Part shown: piece after piece, positions 16,501 through 25,210 of the stretch
Numbering within the stretch: position 1 is the first letter of the stretch
Layout of the letters: the number at the start of each line of letters is the position of its first letter
DNA from: LSUCC0057 sp048549915
GTDB taxonomy: Bacteria; Pseudomonadota; Gammaproteobacteria; Pseudomonadales; Porticoccaceae
Direction of reading: 5' to 3'
DNA length: 64,000 nt
NCBI GenBank assembly: GCA_048549915.1
Contig: JBLYYE010000021.1
Span: 1-64,000 of the forward strand
Notes under the pieces: model-generated
What the model was told of the DNA's origin: nothing
Database searches by the model: none
The model's input: the letters and a program-made list of their open reading frames with translations, nothing else
Translations under genes and position numbers: made by a program

Positions 16501-18341
16501 AGCAAGTTGCACTGATCGGAAGCCCCAACTCGGGCAAGAGCCTGCTATTTAACCGCATTACCGGTCTCAACCAAAAAGTTGCCAATTTCCCGGGTATTAC
16601 TGTCGATATGGCCAGCGGCCTCTCGCAGAGCCATGCCGACTGGCGCTTCATCGACTTCCCCGGGGTTTATTCGCTCACCGCCCTCTCCGGTGAAGAGCAA
16701 GCGGCGATTGCCGGCTTCACGACGCTTTTGGAACGTGGGGAGTTGGACATAGTCGTCGCTATTGTCGATGCCACTCGGCTCGATAAGGGGCTCGGTTTTG
16801 CCTTGCAGGCACTCTCACTTTGTCAGCGCCACAATGTGCCGATGTTAATCGCCGCCAATATGATCGATGTGCTCGAGCGCCACAACCTAACCCTCGATTG
16901 TGATGGGCTTGGCGGCGCTTTAGTTGTACCGGTAATACCGCTGTCTGCCCGCAGCGGAAGTGGTTTAGATCTGTTAAACAGTGCTGTAGAAAAGCTCCTC
17001 GAAACTGGGCAACCCCCCGCTCAAGCCTCTGTTGCCGATCTGATTGGCGGCGATGAGCAGGGCCACTGGCGGGCGCAGCAGTTAGCGGAGCAATACGGCC
17101 CCAAAGGCGATCTTCTGGTAGTCAGCCAGACGCGCATCGATAGCTGGTTTTTGCACTCGTGGTTTGGTGGCGCGCTGTTTTTCGCCATCATGTATCTATT
17201 TTTTCAGTCTATCTTTACTTGGGCTGCACCCGCTATGGATGCCGTAGAGAGCGCCATTGGCTGGCTAGCAGAGCGAGTAACACCGTTATTCCCCGAGGGC
17301 TTAGCACAGGACTTTGTCCACGATGCGCTGTTTGGTGGCATCGGCGCTTTCTTGGTCTTTGTCCCTCAAATTTTTGTCTTAACCGTAGTCGTCGGCATTC
17401 TTGAAGACAGTGGTTATCTAGCCCGAGCCGCTGTTATCTGCCACCGGCCGCTGCGCTTTTTTGGCCTCACGGGTAAAAGTTTTATCCCCATGCTCTCGGG
17501 TGTCGCCTGTGCGATTCCGGGCATTTATGCCGCGCGCACTATCGAATCACCGCTGCGTCGACGGCTTACCTATATGGCTATTCCATTGATGCCATGCTCG
17601 GCTCGCCTGCCAGTATACGCACTGCTGATTGCAGCTTTTATCCCCGCACAATCGGCCCTCGGCGGCCTATTCGGCTGGCAGGGGTTGGCGATGTTTGGGA
17701 TTTATCTGTTCGGGATTGTCACCGCACTGATAGTCACCGCGCTGGTATCGCGCAGCGACAGCCAAGCCAACCAAGACTTACCGTTTGTCTTGGAGATGCC
17801 GCCTTATCGCTTGCCCTCTTGGCGGCCACTTCTGCGCGGTGCATGGGAGCGCAGTGCGCTGTTTGTCAACAAGGCGGGGCAGATCATTTTTATTGTCACA
17901 GTCATCATCTGGCTGCTGGGCTACTTTCCCAATTACGGCAGTTCGCTGGCAGACTCTTGGCTGGGGCAAATTGGCCGCTTTATCGAACCAGTGTTTGCAC
18001 CGATTGGCCTTGATTGGCAGTACGGCGTTGCGCTGATTACCTCATTTTTGGCGCGCGAGGTATTCGTCGGCACGCTCGGCGCACTCTATGGTATTGCCGC
18101 TCAAGGCGATGAATTTGTCGGCCTCGCCGATCGCGTGGCAGCCAGTGGCTTGCCGCTCGGCTCGGGTGTTGCCCTGCTGATACTGTTTGCCATTGCCTTG
18201 CAGTGCGTCTCCACCTTGGCGGTACTGCGACGCGAGAGCGGTTCGTGGAATCTACCTATCAAGCTGTTTATTGCCTACGGTTTACTCGCCTACGCGTTAG
18301 CGTGGCTGGCTTTCCAAATGACAACCCTGTTCAGCGGTTAG
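16497..18341 (+). CDS. feoB: Ferrous iron transporter FeoB
   Basis: About 614 residues with GTG start at 16497, supported by GAGG seven bases upstream and by coupling to feoA. The N-terminal G domain has G1 GSPNSGKS, G3 DFPGVY, G4 NMID and G5 SARSG. The membrane part has VACAIPGIYAARTIES and PLMPCSARLPVYALL, where the conserved Cys and Pro line the Fe(II) path. It is shorter than the roughly 770-residue E. coli protein, mainly in linkers and the C-terminus. No feoC follows. Confidence 0.95.
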   Translation: MKQVALIGSPNSGKSLLFNRITGLNQKVANFPGITVDMASGLSQSHADWRFIDFPGVYSLTALSGEEQAAIAGFTTLLERGELDIVVAIVDATRLDKGLGFALQALSLCQRHNVPMLIAANMIDVLERHNLTLDCDGLGGALVVPVIPLSARSGSGLDLLNSAVEKLLETGQPPAQASVADLIGGDEQGHWRAQQLAEQYGPKGDLLVVSQTRIDSWFLHSWFGGALFFAIMYLFFQSIFTWAAPAMDAVESAIGWLAERVTPLFPEGLAQDFVHDALFGGIGAFLVFVPQIFVLTVVVGILEDSGYLARAAVICHRPLRFFGLTGKSFIPMLSGVACAIPGIYAARTIESPLRRRLTYMAIPLMPCSARLPVYALLIAAFIPAQSALGGLFGWQGLAMFGIYLFGIVTALIVTALVSRSDSQANQDLPFVLEMPPYRLPSWRPLLRGAWERSALFVNKAGQIIFIVTVIIWLLGYFPNYGSSLADSWLGQIGRFIEPVFAPIGLDWQYGVALITSFLAREVFVGTLGALYGIAAQGDEFVGLADRVAASGLPLGSGVALLILFAIALQCVSTLAVLRRESGSWNLPIKLFIAYGLLAYALAWLAFQMTTLFSG

Positions 18342-18826
18342 CCGCCCTGCTGATAGATCTGGTAATCGCACCGCTGCATGCCCAGTGCGCTGTAGGTTTG
18401 TTGTGCGGCGACGTTGTCATTTTCGACATAGAGCCGATAGCCGCACACCGGCTCTGAGCTTTCACCAGCCAGCTGTTTAACCTTTTCGTAAAGTGCCCTG
18501 TAGAGTCCTTGGCGGCGCGCACTGGCAACTACGTAGACTGACTGTATCCACCAAAATAGCCCATTGCGCCAGTCAGACCACTCATAAGTCACCATTAGCG
18601 TCGCTAAGCGCTCACCATTGCGCTCTGCAATCAGATAAAAACCAAACTGTGGCCGCTGTAGTAAACCTTTAACGCCGGCCAAAAGTAGTTGGCCATCGAT
18701 AGTTTTTCCCTCGGTCTCCTCTGCCATAGCGACGTTGCAATCGGCTATAAACTGGGCGTCTACAGGAGTCGCTCTGCGCACGGTTGGCGCTATTACTGAC
18801 GTTGGGGGACGGGTGATATTTGACAT
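18338..18826 (-). CDS. GNAT family N-acetyltransferase
   Basis: About 162 residues. IQSVYVVASARRQGLYRALYEKV is split across beta4 and the acetyl-CoA pyrophosphate loop (ARRQGLYRAL, matching Q/RxxGxG/A). The C-terminal VENDNVAAQQTYSALGMQ is the usual GNAT ending with the conserved Tyr. The acceptor is unknown. It converges on feoB with a four-base overlap of ends and no terminator. Confidence 0.88.
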   Translation of the reverse strand: MSNITRPPTSVIAPTVRRATPVDAQFIADCNVAMAEETEGKTIDGQLLLAGVKGLLQRPQFGFYLIAERNGERLATLMVTYEWSDWRNGLFWWIQSVYVVASARRQGLYRALYEKVKQLAGESSEPVCGYRLYVENDNVAAQQTYSALGMQRCDYQIYQQGG

Positions 18827-18919
18827 TTGAATAGCCTAACAGTGAGTTGCATTGAATTTTTCTAAGTTTGGCGTTTAAAGCATTGCGTCGCAAGCCGCTG
18901 TCACCTAAAGTTTGCCGCC

Positions 18920-20287
18920 ATGCAGACCACTATAAAAACTGATTACACGCTACTTGAGCTGCCTTACTGTGCCGATGTCTCGGCGCAAGTTGACGCTCTG
19001 CACGGGTTACAGGAGCGCGTCTGGTTAGACAGCGGCACTCCCTCACAAGGCCAGTGGCAAATCGTCAGCGCGGCCCCAGACCAAGTTGCCGAGCAGTTCA
19101 ATCACACCCAGCCAGCGCTGTTTGAACGCGCCGCTGCGCTACTCGCAGAGCTTCCAGTAGTTGACTTGCCAGAGCTGCCTTTCACCGGCGGTGTAGTGGG
19201 TCTATTTGGCTATGCTGCCAACCACAGCGCACTGCGCGTGGCCGAGCCGCCCGTCAACCCAGCCGCCTGCAGCATCTTGCCGGTGGCGCGTATCGCCCGC
19301 TACCGCTGGGCGGCTCTGACCGACCAACACAATCAACGCAGCTGGCTCTTTTTTGATAGCAGTTGCAGCAGTGTGTTTATCGCGGATATTTGTCGGCGGC
19401 TCGAGAAACTGGGCTCTACCAGTGAAAGCCCTGCAACACCTTTTCACCTAAAGAGAGCATTCCAAGCGACCAGTAGCGCGGAACAACACCAGGCAGCAGT
19501 GACCCGCACTAAAGAGTATATTGCCGCCGGCGACTGCTACCAGGCAAATATTGCCCAACACTTTTCTGCCCCTTACCGTGGCGATACCTTTGACGCCTAC
19601 CGAGCATTGCGCAGTGCCCTGCCCTCACCGCACAGCGGGTACTGGCAATGGCAGCACAACGGACGCGATGCCGCACTGTTATCCCACTCGCCAGAGCGAT
19701 TTATCCAGCTAGACCAGAGGCGCGTAGAGACCAAGCCGATTAAAGGCACCATTGCCCGCGGCGACAATGCTCAAGAGGATGCTGCCAATGCTCAATGGTT
19801 AGAAGAGAGCGAGAAGAACCGCGCTGAAAACGTCATGATCGTCGACCTGATGCGCAATGATCTGAGCCGTTGTTGCGAGCCGGGCTCAGTCAAAGTGGAT
19901 AAACTTTTTGCGCTTGAGAGCTACGCCAATGTTCACCACCTAGTCAGTAGTGTGACAGGCCAGCTCAAAACCCACTGCAATAGCGCTGAATTACTCGGCG
20001 AATGTTTTCCCGGCGGCTCTATAACCGGCGCACCCAAGCGCCGTTCAATGCAGGTGATTGATGAGCTAGAGCCAGTGGGAAGAAGCTACTACTGTGGCAC
20101 GCTTGCCTGCCTGAGCAGTAATGGCCGCATGGATAGCAGCATTACCATACGCACCGCGGTGGCCGATGGCGAGCAGCTGCACCTGTGGGGCGGCGGCGGC
20201 ATAGTTGCCGACTCCAACCCCGAAGCTGAACAGCTGGAAAGCTTGGCTAAAATTGCCCTAATTATGCAGACGCTGGAGGCGCTTTAA
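18920..20287 (+). CDS. pabB: Aminodeoxychorismate synthase component I (PabB)
   Basis: About 455 residues. PabB aminates chorismate to 4-amino-4-deoxychorismate for folate. The catalytic C-terminal chorismate-binding domain shows KPIKGTIARG, ENVMIVDLMRNDLSR, GECFPGGSITGAPKRRSM and TIRTAV. The PIKGTIARG lysine is characteristic of PabB, where TrpE has Ala, which favours PabB. The following gene on the opposite strand is aroC, which makes its substrate. Confidence 0.93.
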   Translation: MQTTIKTDYTLLELPYCADVSAQVDALHGLQERVWLDSGTPSQGQWQIVSAAPDQVAEQFNHTQPALFERAAALLAELPVVDLPELPFTGGVVGLFGYAANHSALRVAEPPVNPAACSILPVARIARYRWAALTDQHNQRSWLFFDSSCSSVFIADICRRLEKLGSTSESPATPFHLKRAFQATSSAEQHQAAVTRTKEYIAAGDCYQANIAQHFSAPYRGDTFDAYRALRSALPSPHSGYWQWQHNGRDAALLSHSPERFIQLDQRRVETKPIKGTIARGDNAQEDAANAQWLEESEKNRAENVMIVDLMRNDLSRCCEPGSVKVDKLFALESYANVHHLVSSVTGQLKTHCNSAELLGECFPGGSITGAPKRRSMQVIDELEPVGRSYYCGTLACLSSNGRMDSSITIRTAVADGEQLHLWGGGGIVADSNPEAEQLESLAKIALIMQTLEAL

Positions 20288-21342
20288 CCACACTGGCCGC
20301 GGTAGCGCAGCAGGTGATCGACCAGAGTCAGCGCCAGCATCGCTTCGGCAATAGGCACTGCGCGGATACCGACACAAGGGTCGTGGCGGCCAGTAGTGAC
20401 CACCTCTATTTCGTTGCCATCCATATCGATAGAGCGACCGGGGATGCGCAAACTAGAGGTCGGTTTTAACGCAATACTGGCAGTAATGGCCTGCCCTGAA
20501 GAGATACCGCCCAAAACACCGCCGGCGTGGTTAGAGAGAAAACCCTCGCGAGTAATCTCGTCGCGGTGCTCACTGCCCTTCTGCTCGACTACTGCAAAAC
20601 CATCGCCAACCTCGACACCTTTTACGGCATTGATGCCCATTAACGCATGGGCAATATCGGCATCAAGACGGTCAAAGACCGGCTCACCCAAACCGACTGG
20701 GACACCGTTGGCAACTACGTTAATACGCGCACCGATAGAGTCGCCCTCTTTACCCAGTGCCGCCATGTAGTTTTCCATTTCGGGTACTTTGCCGGCATCG
20801 GGGCAGAAAAAGGGGTTCTGTTCGATCTGATCGCGGTCAAATTGCTCTGCGGTAATCGGGCCGAGCTGGGCGAGGTAACCGTAAATTTCTACACCGCAGT
20901 GGGTGGCCAGTACTTTTTTGGCAATAGCACCTGCGGCAACACGCATAGCAGTCTCGCGCGCAGAGCTGCGTCCGCCGCCGCGGTAGTCGCGCACACCGTA
21001 TTTTTTCTGGTAAGTGAAATCGGCGTGTGCAGGGCGAAACTGACGCGAGATATTACTGTAGTCTTTGGATTTTTGATCAGTATTTTCAATCAATAGACCA
21101 ATCGGTGTACCCGTAGTGAGCCCATCAAAAACACCGGAGAGAATACGCACTTGATCCGCCTCGCGGCGTTGTGTGGTGTAGCGCGATTGGCCTGGCTTGC
21201 GGCGATCTAGATCGCGCTGCAGATCCTCCTCGCAGAGCGGCAAACCCGGCGGGCAGCCATCGATAATACAGCCCAGCGCCGGGCCGTGGCTCTCGCCAAA
21301 ACTGGTGACAGTAAACAGTTTGCCAAAGGTGTTTCCAGACAT
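20284..21342 (-). CDS. aroC: Chorismate synthase
   Basis: About 352 residues. The start at 21342 gives the family N-terminus MSGNTFGKLF; another ATG two codons earlier (21348) is possible. AroC converts EPSP to chorismate with reduced FMN. Signatures: FTVTSFGESHGPALG, HADFTYQKKYGVRDYRGGG, SSARETAMRVAAGA and a final RHDPCVGIRAVPIAEAM. It converges with pabB by a four-base overlap and follows prmB as in other gammaproteobacteria. Confidence 0.97.
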   Translation of the reverse strand: MSGNTFGKLFTVTSFGESHGPALGCIIDGCPPGLPLCEEDLQRDLDRRKPGQSRYTTQRREADQVRILSGVFDGLTTGTPIGLLIENTDQKSKDYSNISRQFRPAHADFTYQKKYGVRDYRGGGRSSARETAMRVAAGAIAKKVLATHCGVEIYGYLAQLGPITAEQFDRDQIEQNPFFCPDAGKVPEMENYMAALGKEGDSIGARINVVANGVPVGLGEPVFDRLDADIAHALMGINAVKGVEVGDGFAVVEQKGSEHRDEITREGFLSNHAGGVLGGISSGQAITASIALKPTSSLRIPGRSIDMDGNEIEVVTTGRHDPCVGIRAVPIAEAMLALTLVDHLLRYRGQCG

Positions 21343-21394
21343 GCGCATTCACACTTTTACGGGTTAAAAAAATCGTGGGGAGATTATAAGCTAT

Positions 21395-22285
21395 TTACGC
21401 CAACAGATCGCGCTGCTCCAACAGCTGCTGGCGGTCGACAACAAATACGCCGCCATCGCCTTCGGCAAACTCTAGCCAAGTCAGTGGCAGGTTCGGAAAG
21501 GCTGCATCGAGAGCCACAGAGGAGTTGCCCACTTCGCAAATTAGCAGGCCCCGCTCAGTGAGATAGTTGGGCGCTTCGCGCAATAGCCGGCGGGTAAAAT
21601 CAAGGCCATCGTCACCAGAGACCAGCGCCATCACCGGTTCGTGGCCAAACTCAGCGGGCATAGCGGCAAAGTCGCTGGCATCGACATAGGGCGGATTGCA
21701 CAAAATAAGATCAAACTGCTGTGCCTGTAACCCTGCAAACAGATCGCCTTGGCTTAGTGAGACGCGCTCGGCCAACTGGTGGCGTTCAATATTGCTCTGT
21801 GCCACTGCCAGTGCATCGCTGGAGAGATCGGAGAGCACCACTTGAGCAGAGTCAAAAGCCATAGCGCTGGCGATACCGATACAACCACTGCCACAGCAGA
21901 GATCCAACAGTGTCGACGGCGGCTCAGCCAGCCACGGGCTAAACCCTTCAGCAATTAACTGGCCTATCGGCGAGCGCGGAATAATCACTCGCTTATCGAC
22001 GTTAAACGGCAAACCGCAAAACCAAGCCTCACCGGTTAAGTAAGGTGCCGGTATGCGCTCAGCGATACGTTTGGCGACAAGCTGCTCAAAGTGTTGCTGC
22101 TGTTGCACGGAGGGAGTTTGTTCGAGTACCGACCGATCCACATCCACCGGCAGCTGCAGTGCATAACAGAGCAGATAAACCGCTTCGTCCCAGACATTAT
22201 CAGTGCCGTGGCCGCAAAAAATCTCCGCAGCCTCCAGCTGTTGGCTGGCGTTGTGCAGTAGGTCGCCGATCGTTGCGTTGTTCAC
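21395..22285 (-). CDS. prmB: 50S ribosomal protein L3 glutamine N5-methyltransferase
   Basis: About 296 residues, GTG start overlapping the previous stop (GTGA). PrmB methylates a glutamine of L3 with SAM. The N-terminal helical domain carries RIPAPYLTGEAWFCGLPF, then the SAM motif LLDLCCGSGCIGIA, and the catalytic LCNPPYVD that binds the glutamine side chain. The final segment LICEVGNS completes the family pattern. Position before aroC favours PrmB over PrmC. Confidence 0.95.
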   Translation of the reverse strand: MNNATIGDLLHNASQQLEAAEIFCGHGTDNVWDEAVYLLCYALQLPVDVDRSVLEQTPSVQQQQHFEQLVAKRIAERIPAPYLTGEAWFCGLPFNVDKRVIIPRSPIGQLIAEGFSPWLAEPPSTLLDLCCGSGCIGIASAMAFDSAQVVLSDLSSDALAVAQSNIERHQLAERVSLSQGDLFAGLQAQQFDLILCNPPYVDASDFAAMPAEFGHEPVMALVSGDDGLDFTRRLLREAPNYLTERGLLICEVGNSSVALDAAFPNLPLTWLEFAEGDGGVFVVDRQQLLEQRDLLA

Positions 22286-23166
22286 AGCCCTGCTCCGCCA
22301 ATAAACTTTTGGATGAGCTCAGCCACTTGTGGGGCTTGCTGTTCAAGATGCAGGTGGTGGCCGCCCGACAGGCATTCGATCTGCAAGTTGGCGACATCGT
22401 CAAACAATTTGCGCTCCTGCTCGCGCCCGGCCAATACTCCTTTCTCCGCCTCAATTAAGAGAGTCGGCGCGGTGATCGCCGCCAGGAAACCGGAGAGATT
22501 ATCGCTGCTCAGTTTTAGCTCCGAGGCCGCTTTTAAACGCTGGTCGCTGTGCCAGTAAAAACCCTCAGCAGACTCGCTGACACCGCGCTCTGCCAACAGT
22601 GCAGCCGCCTCTGGCTCTACCGCTAAAAAGCCATTGGCTCGGGCGGAGACAGCCTCGTCAAAACTGGGAAAATAACTCGGTCGATGGTTGCGGTAACGCT
22701 GATGTTCGAGGATGGCTTTGGCCAACTGCTTGTGGGCGCTGCGCGGGTCAAATGCCGCCGGCACCATACCGTCGATCAAGACCAGCTTCGCCACCCTGTC
22801 GGGGAATGTACCCGCCATTAAGGCAGAGATAGCGGCGCCGCGCGAATGGCCGACAAGATTGCACTGCTGCCAGCCGAGCTGGTCCATAACGGCAAATAAC
22901 TCGCCTATTTCCTGCCAAATATTGTAAGCAGAATCGTCCGAGCGCCGCCCACTGCGGCCGTGGCCTGCGCAATCGACAGCCACTAAATGTATATCTTCTA
23001 GCAGCCCTGCCAGTGGATAAAATGAAGCGGCGTTATCCAGCCAGCCATGCACAGCCAAAACCGGCGCAGCCCCTTTCCTGCCCCATTGCCGCGCAGCTAT
23101 ACGCAGGCCATTAACGACAAACTCACTCTCTTCTATAAAAGCCAATCCGGCTTTGTCTAAACTCAT
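22282..23166 (-). CDS. Alpha/beta hydrolase
   Basis: About 294 residues from the ATG at 23166; the frame is open to 23235 but that would overlap sixA and add an unrelated leader. AVHGWLDNAASF is the oxyanion-hole region, LVGHSRGAAIS holds the nucleophile Ser in GHSRG, and GGHHLHLEQ near the C-terminus has the catalytic His. Similar proteins are annotated as serine hydrolase-like; the substrate is unknown. No signal peptide, so cytoplasmic. Confidence 0.88.
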   Translation of the reverse strand: MSLDKAGLAFIEESEFVVNGLRIAARQWGRKGAAPVLAVHGWLDNAASFYPLAGLLEDIHLVAVDCAGHGRSGRRSDDSAYNIWQEIGELFAVMDQLGWQQCNLVGHSRGAAISALMAGTFPDRVAKLVLIDGMVPAAFDPRSAHKQLAKAILEHQRYRNHRPSYFPSFDEAVSARANGFLAVEPEAAALLAERGVSESAEGFYWHSDQRLKAASELKLSSDNLSGFLAAITAPTLLIEAEKGVLAGREQERKLFDDVANLQIECLSGGHHLHLEQQAPQVAELIQKFIGGAGL

Positions 23167-23182
23167 AGGGTGTTGCTCACAA

Positions 23183-23653
23183 TCACGGATTATCGCTCCA
23201 CAATAATGTACCCAGTTGCGGGCCAAAAATGTCAAATTGGATTAGGGTTAAGGCCGCCGTAGAAACGCCGATACGCTGGCCGCACAGCTGCTCGATAAGA
23301 TCGCCAATCAACGGCATATGAGTCACTGCGACAACGCTTTGAGTTTGATCGCTGTTGGGCAGAGATTGTATAGCTGTATCGATTGCCGTAATGGCCGTTG
23401 TGCAATGACTCTCAGGCGTTAACTGCTCGATAGTCTCTACACTGCCTGCGCCGAAGTAAAGATGCTGACAGGTTTGCTGGGTGCGCAAATAGGGGCTAAC
23501 TAGCCATAGACCCGCCTCTTGTAGCTGATCATGGCGTCGGGCTAGCAGCGCATTCAGCTGCTCGCGGCCACCATGAGAGAGCGGCCGCTGGCTGTCGCCA
23601 AAAGGTGAAAAAGGCTCAGCCTCGGCGTGGCGCAGTAAAAAGAGGTTCAGCAC
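23183..23653 (-). CDS. sixA: Phosphohistidine phosphatase SixA
   Basis: About 156 residues of the histidine phosphatase superfamily. The N-terminal LFLLRHAEAEP contains the RHxE phospho-His motif, LVSPYLRTQQT the second Arg, and VVAVTHMPLIGDL the second catalytic His. SixA removes phosphate from His of phosphotransfer proteins in E. coli. It follows the gpsA and DUF4389 genes with a few bases between, an arrangement I recall from Pseudomonas. Confidence 0.92.
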   Translation of the reverse strand: MLNLFLLRHAEAEPFSPFGDSQRPLSHGGREQLNALLARRHDQLQEAGLWLVSPYLRTQQTCQHLYFGAGSVETIEQLTPESHCTTAITAIDTAIQSLPNSDQTQSVVAVTHMPLIGDLIEQLCGQRIGVSTAALTLIQFDIFGPQLGTLLWSDNP

Positions 23654-23656
23654 AGA

Positions 23657-24037
23657 CTAGTTTTGGTGAGTCTGGTCGTTGTCATCGCTCTGCTCGTTGG
23701 CAGGCACAAACTCACCTTCAGCAATTTCATCTTCAACCTGCAGCTGAAAACCACTACTACTGCGCGGCTCGGGCCACTCATCAAATGGAAACGGCTTGTT
23801 ATTGGTGTTAAAAGTTAAGTAGCGCACTGCAGCATAGAGCCAGCTAGCGACGCTGTCGCCAAACGAGCGCAGGTTGGTATTGTCGCTGCCCGTTACCGCC
23901 ACCCAAACAAATTGTGCCGCGATAACGACCATCACCACTAGGCGTGCGGCCATAGCCAACACGGAAAACAGCACAATGTAAGCCAGGCGCAGCCACAACT
24001 GTGGATTTAAAATAGGCATATTGGCTCGGTCACTCAT
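23657..24037 (-). CDS. DUF4389 membrane protein
   Basis: About 126 residues. A hydrophobic segment (about residues 16-48) starts with LWLRLAYIVLFSVL, followed by SDNTNLRSFGDSVASWLYA and FLTFNT-like Asn-rich residues typical of DUF4389. The acidic, Gln/Asp-rich C-terminal tail is likely cytoplasmic and disordered. Function unknown; conserved location between gpsA and sixA. Confidence 0.82.
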   Translation of the reverse strand: MSDRANMPILNPQLWLRLAYIVLFSVLAMAARLVVMVVIAAQFVWVAVTGSDNTNLRSFGDSVASWLYAAVRYLTFNTNNKPFPFDEWPEPRSSSGFQLQVEDEIAEGEFVPANEQSDDNDQTHQN

Positions 24038-24060
24038 AATATTTTCTCCTGGTTGAGGCG

Positions 24061-25071
24061 CTAGCGCGGGGTAGCAAATTCAACGTCGTGGCCCTGTTCT
24101 GCACTCATCATATCACGCAGCAAACTGCCAATTGAGCGCTGTTCAAAGAGGATTGCGGCGAGCGCATTAGCCAGTGGCATGTAAACACCCAGCTCAGCCG
24201 CTTTGGCAACCACTAAGCAGGTGGTATTAACTCCCTCTGCAGTTTGGCCGACGGCGGCAATCGCCTCATCGAGCCCTTTGCCGTTGCCCAGCTCAAAGCC
24301 CACTTGGTAGTTGCGGCTAAGTGGGGAGCTACAGGTGACGTAGAGATCCCCCACCCCGCTGAGGCCGAGAAAGGTCATGGGGTCGGCCCCCAGCTGCACG
24401 GCAAAGCGGCTCATCTCTGCTAAGCTGCGTGTCAGCATGACTGCGCGGCTGTTTTGGCCCATACCCATAGCCGCGACAACTCCGGCGACAATCGCGTAAA
24501 TGTTTTTCAGGGCACCGGCTAGCTCTACACCAAAGCGATCGCTATTGGCGTAAACACGAAAATAATCAGAGGCGATAAGCTCTTGCACCTGTGCACACAG
24601 CGGCGCAGAGTCGCTGGCTACCACCGTGGCGGTAATCTGCCGCTGACAGATCTCGGCAGCCAGATTGGGGCCACTGATCACAGCAATATCGTGGTTGGGT
24701 AGCTCTTGTTCGATAATCTGGCTGGGCAGCAGAAAACTGTCGGCCTCAACCCCTTTGGCCATACTGACTAAGCCTGCCCTGTCGGCAACTAGTGGAGCTA
24801 CGTCACTGGCCAACTGGCGCAGAGACTTGCTGGGCACAGCAAAAAAAACCACTTCGGCCGAGTTGACCGCTGTGGCTAAATCGGCACTGATTTGCAGGCT
24901 CTCTTCGAGCGCGTAATCAGGCAGGTAACGGCTGTTGCGCCGGCTGGCTGTGGTAGTGGCTGCCGCCTCAGCATCGCGCATCCACAGCGTCACTGCATGG
25001 CCATTGGCGGCTATCATATTAGCCATTGCTGTGCCAAAGCTGCCTCCGCCGAGAACTGCAACTGTTGTCAT
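24061..25071 (-). CDS. gpsA: Glycerol-3-phosphate dehydrogenase [NAD(P)+]
   Basis: About 336 residues from the ATG at 25071, which has GGAG eight bases upstream. GpsA reduces dihydroxyacetone phosphate to sn-glycerol-3-phosphate for phospholipids. The N-terminus VAVLGGGSFGTAMANMIA is the coenzyme site; VISGPNLAAEI, ALKNIYAIVAG with the catalytic Lys, and LSGVGDLYVTC are family signatures. Length is normal. First gene of a leftward set gpsA-DUF4389-sixA-hydrolase-prmB-aroC. Confidence 0.96.
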   Translation of the reverse strand: MTTVAVLGGGSFGTAMANMIAANGHAVTLWMRDAEAAATTTASRRNSRYLPDYALEESLQISADLATAVNSAEVVFFAVPSKSLRQLASDVAPLVADRAGLVSMAKGVEADSFLLPSQIIEQELPNHDIAVISGPNLAAEICQRQITATVVASDSAPLCAQVQELIASDYFRVYANSDRFGVELAGALKNIYAIVAGVVAAMGMGQNSRAVMLTRSLAEMSRFAVQLGADPMTFLGLSGVGDLYVTCSSPLSRNYQVGFELGNGKGLDEAIAAVGQTAEGVNTTCLVVAKAAELGVYMPLANALAAILFEQRSIGSLLRDMMSAEQGHDVEFATPR

Positions 25072-25112
25072 AATCACTACTCCAGTGGGTACGCTGCCAC
25101 CCTAAAAACTAC

Positions 25113-25148
25113 AAAAAAAACCTCCAAAGACCGTTACATCTATGGAGG
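25113..25148 (-). terminator. Rho-independent terminator of htpG
   Basis: Read leftward, CCTCCA, a 16-base loop region and TGGAGG followed by eight T residues. It lies about 65 bases past the htpG stop and before gpsA. Confidence 0.8.
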
Positions 25149-25210
25149 TCATTTCCCGGCCACCATTATAGGCCGGCGCGGCGCACATTGCAGCGCCGCA
25201 CAGCCTGCAC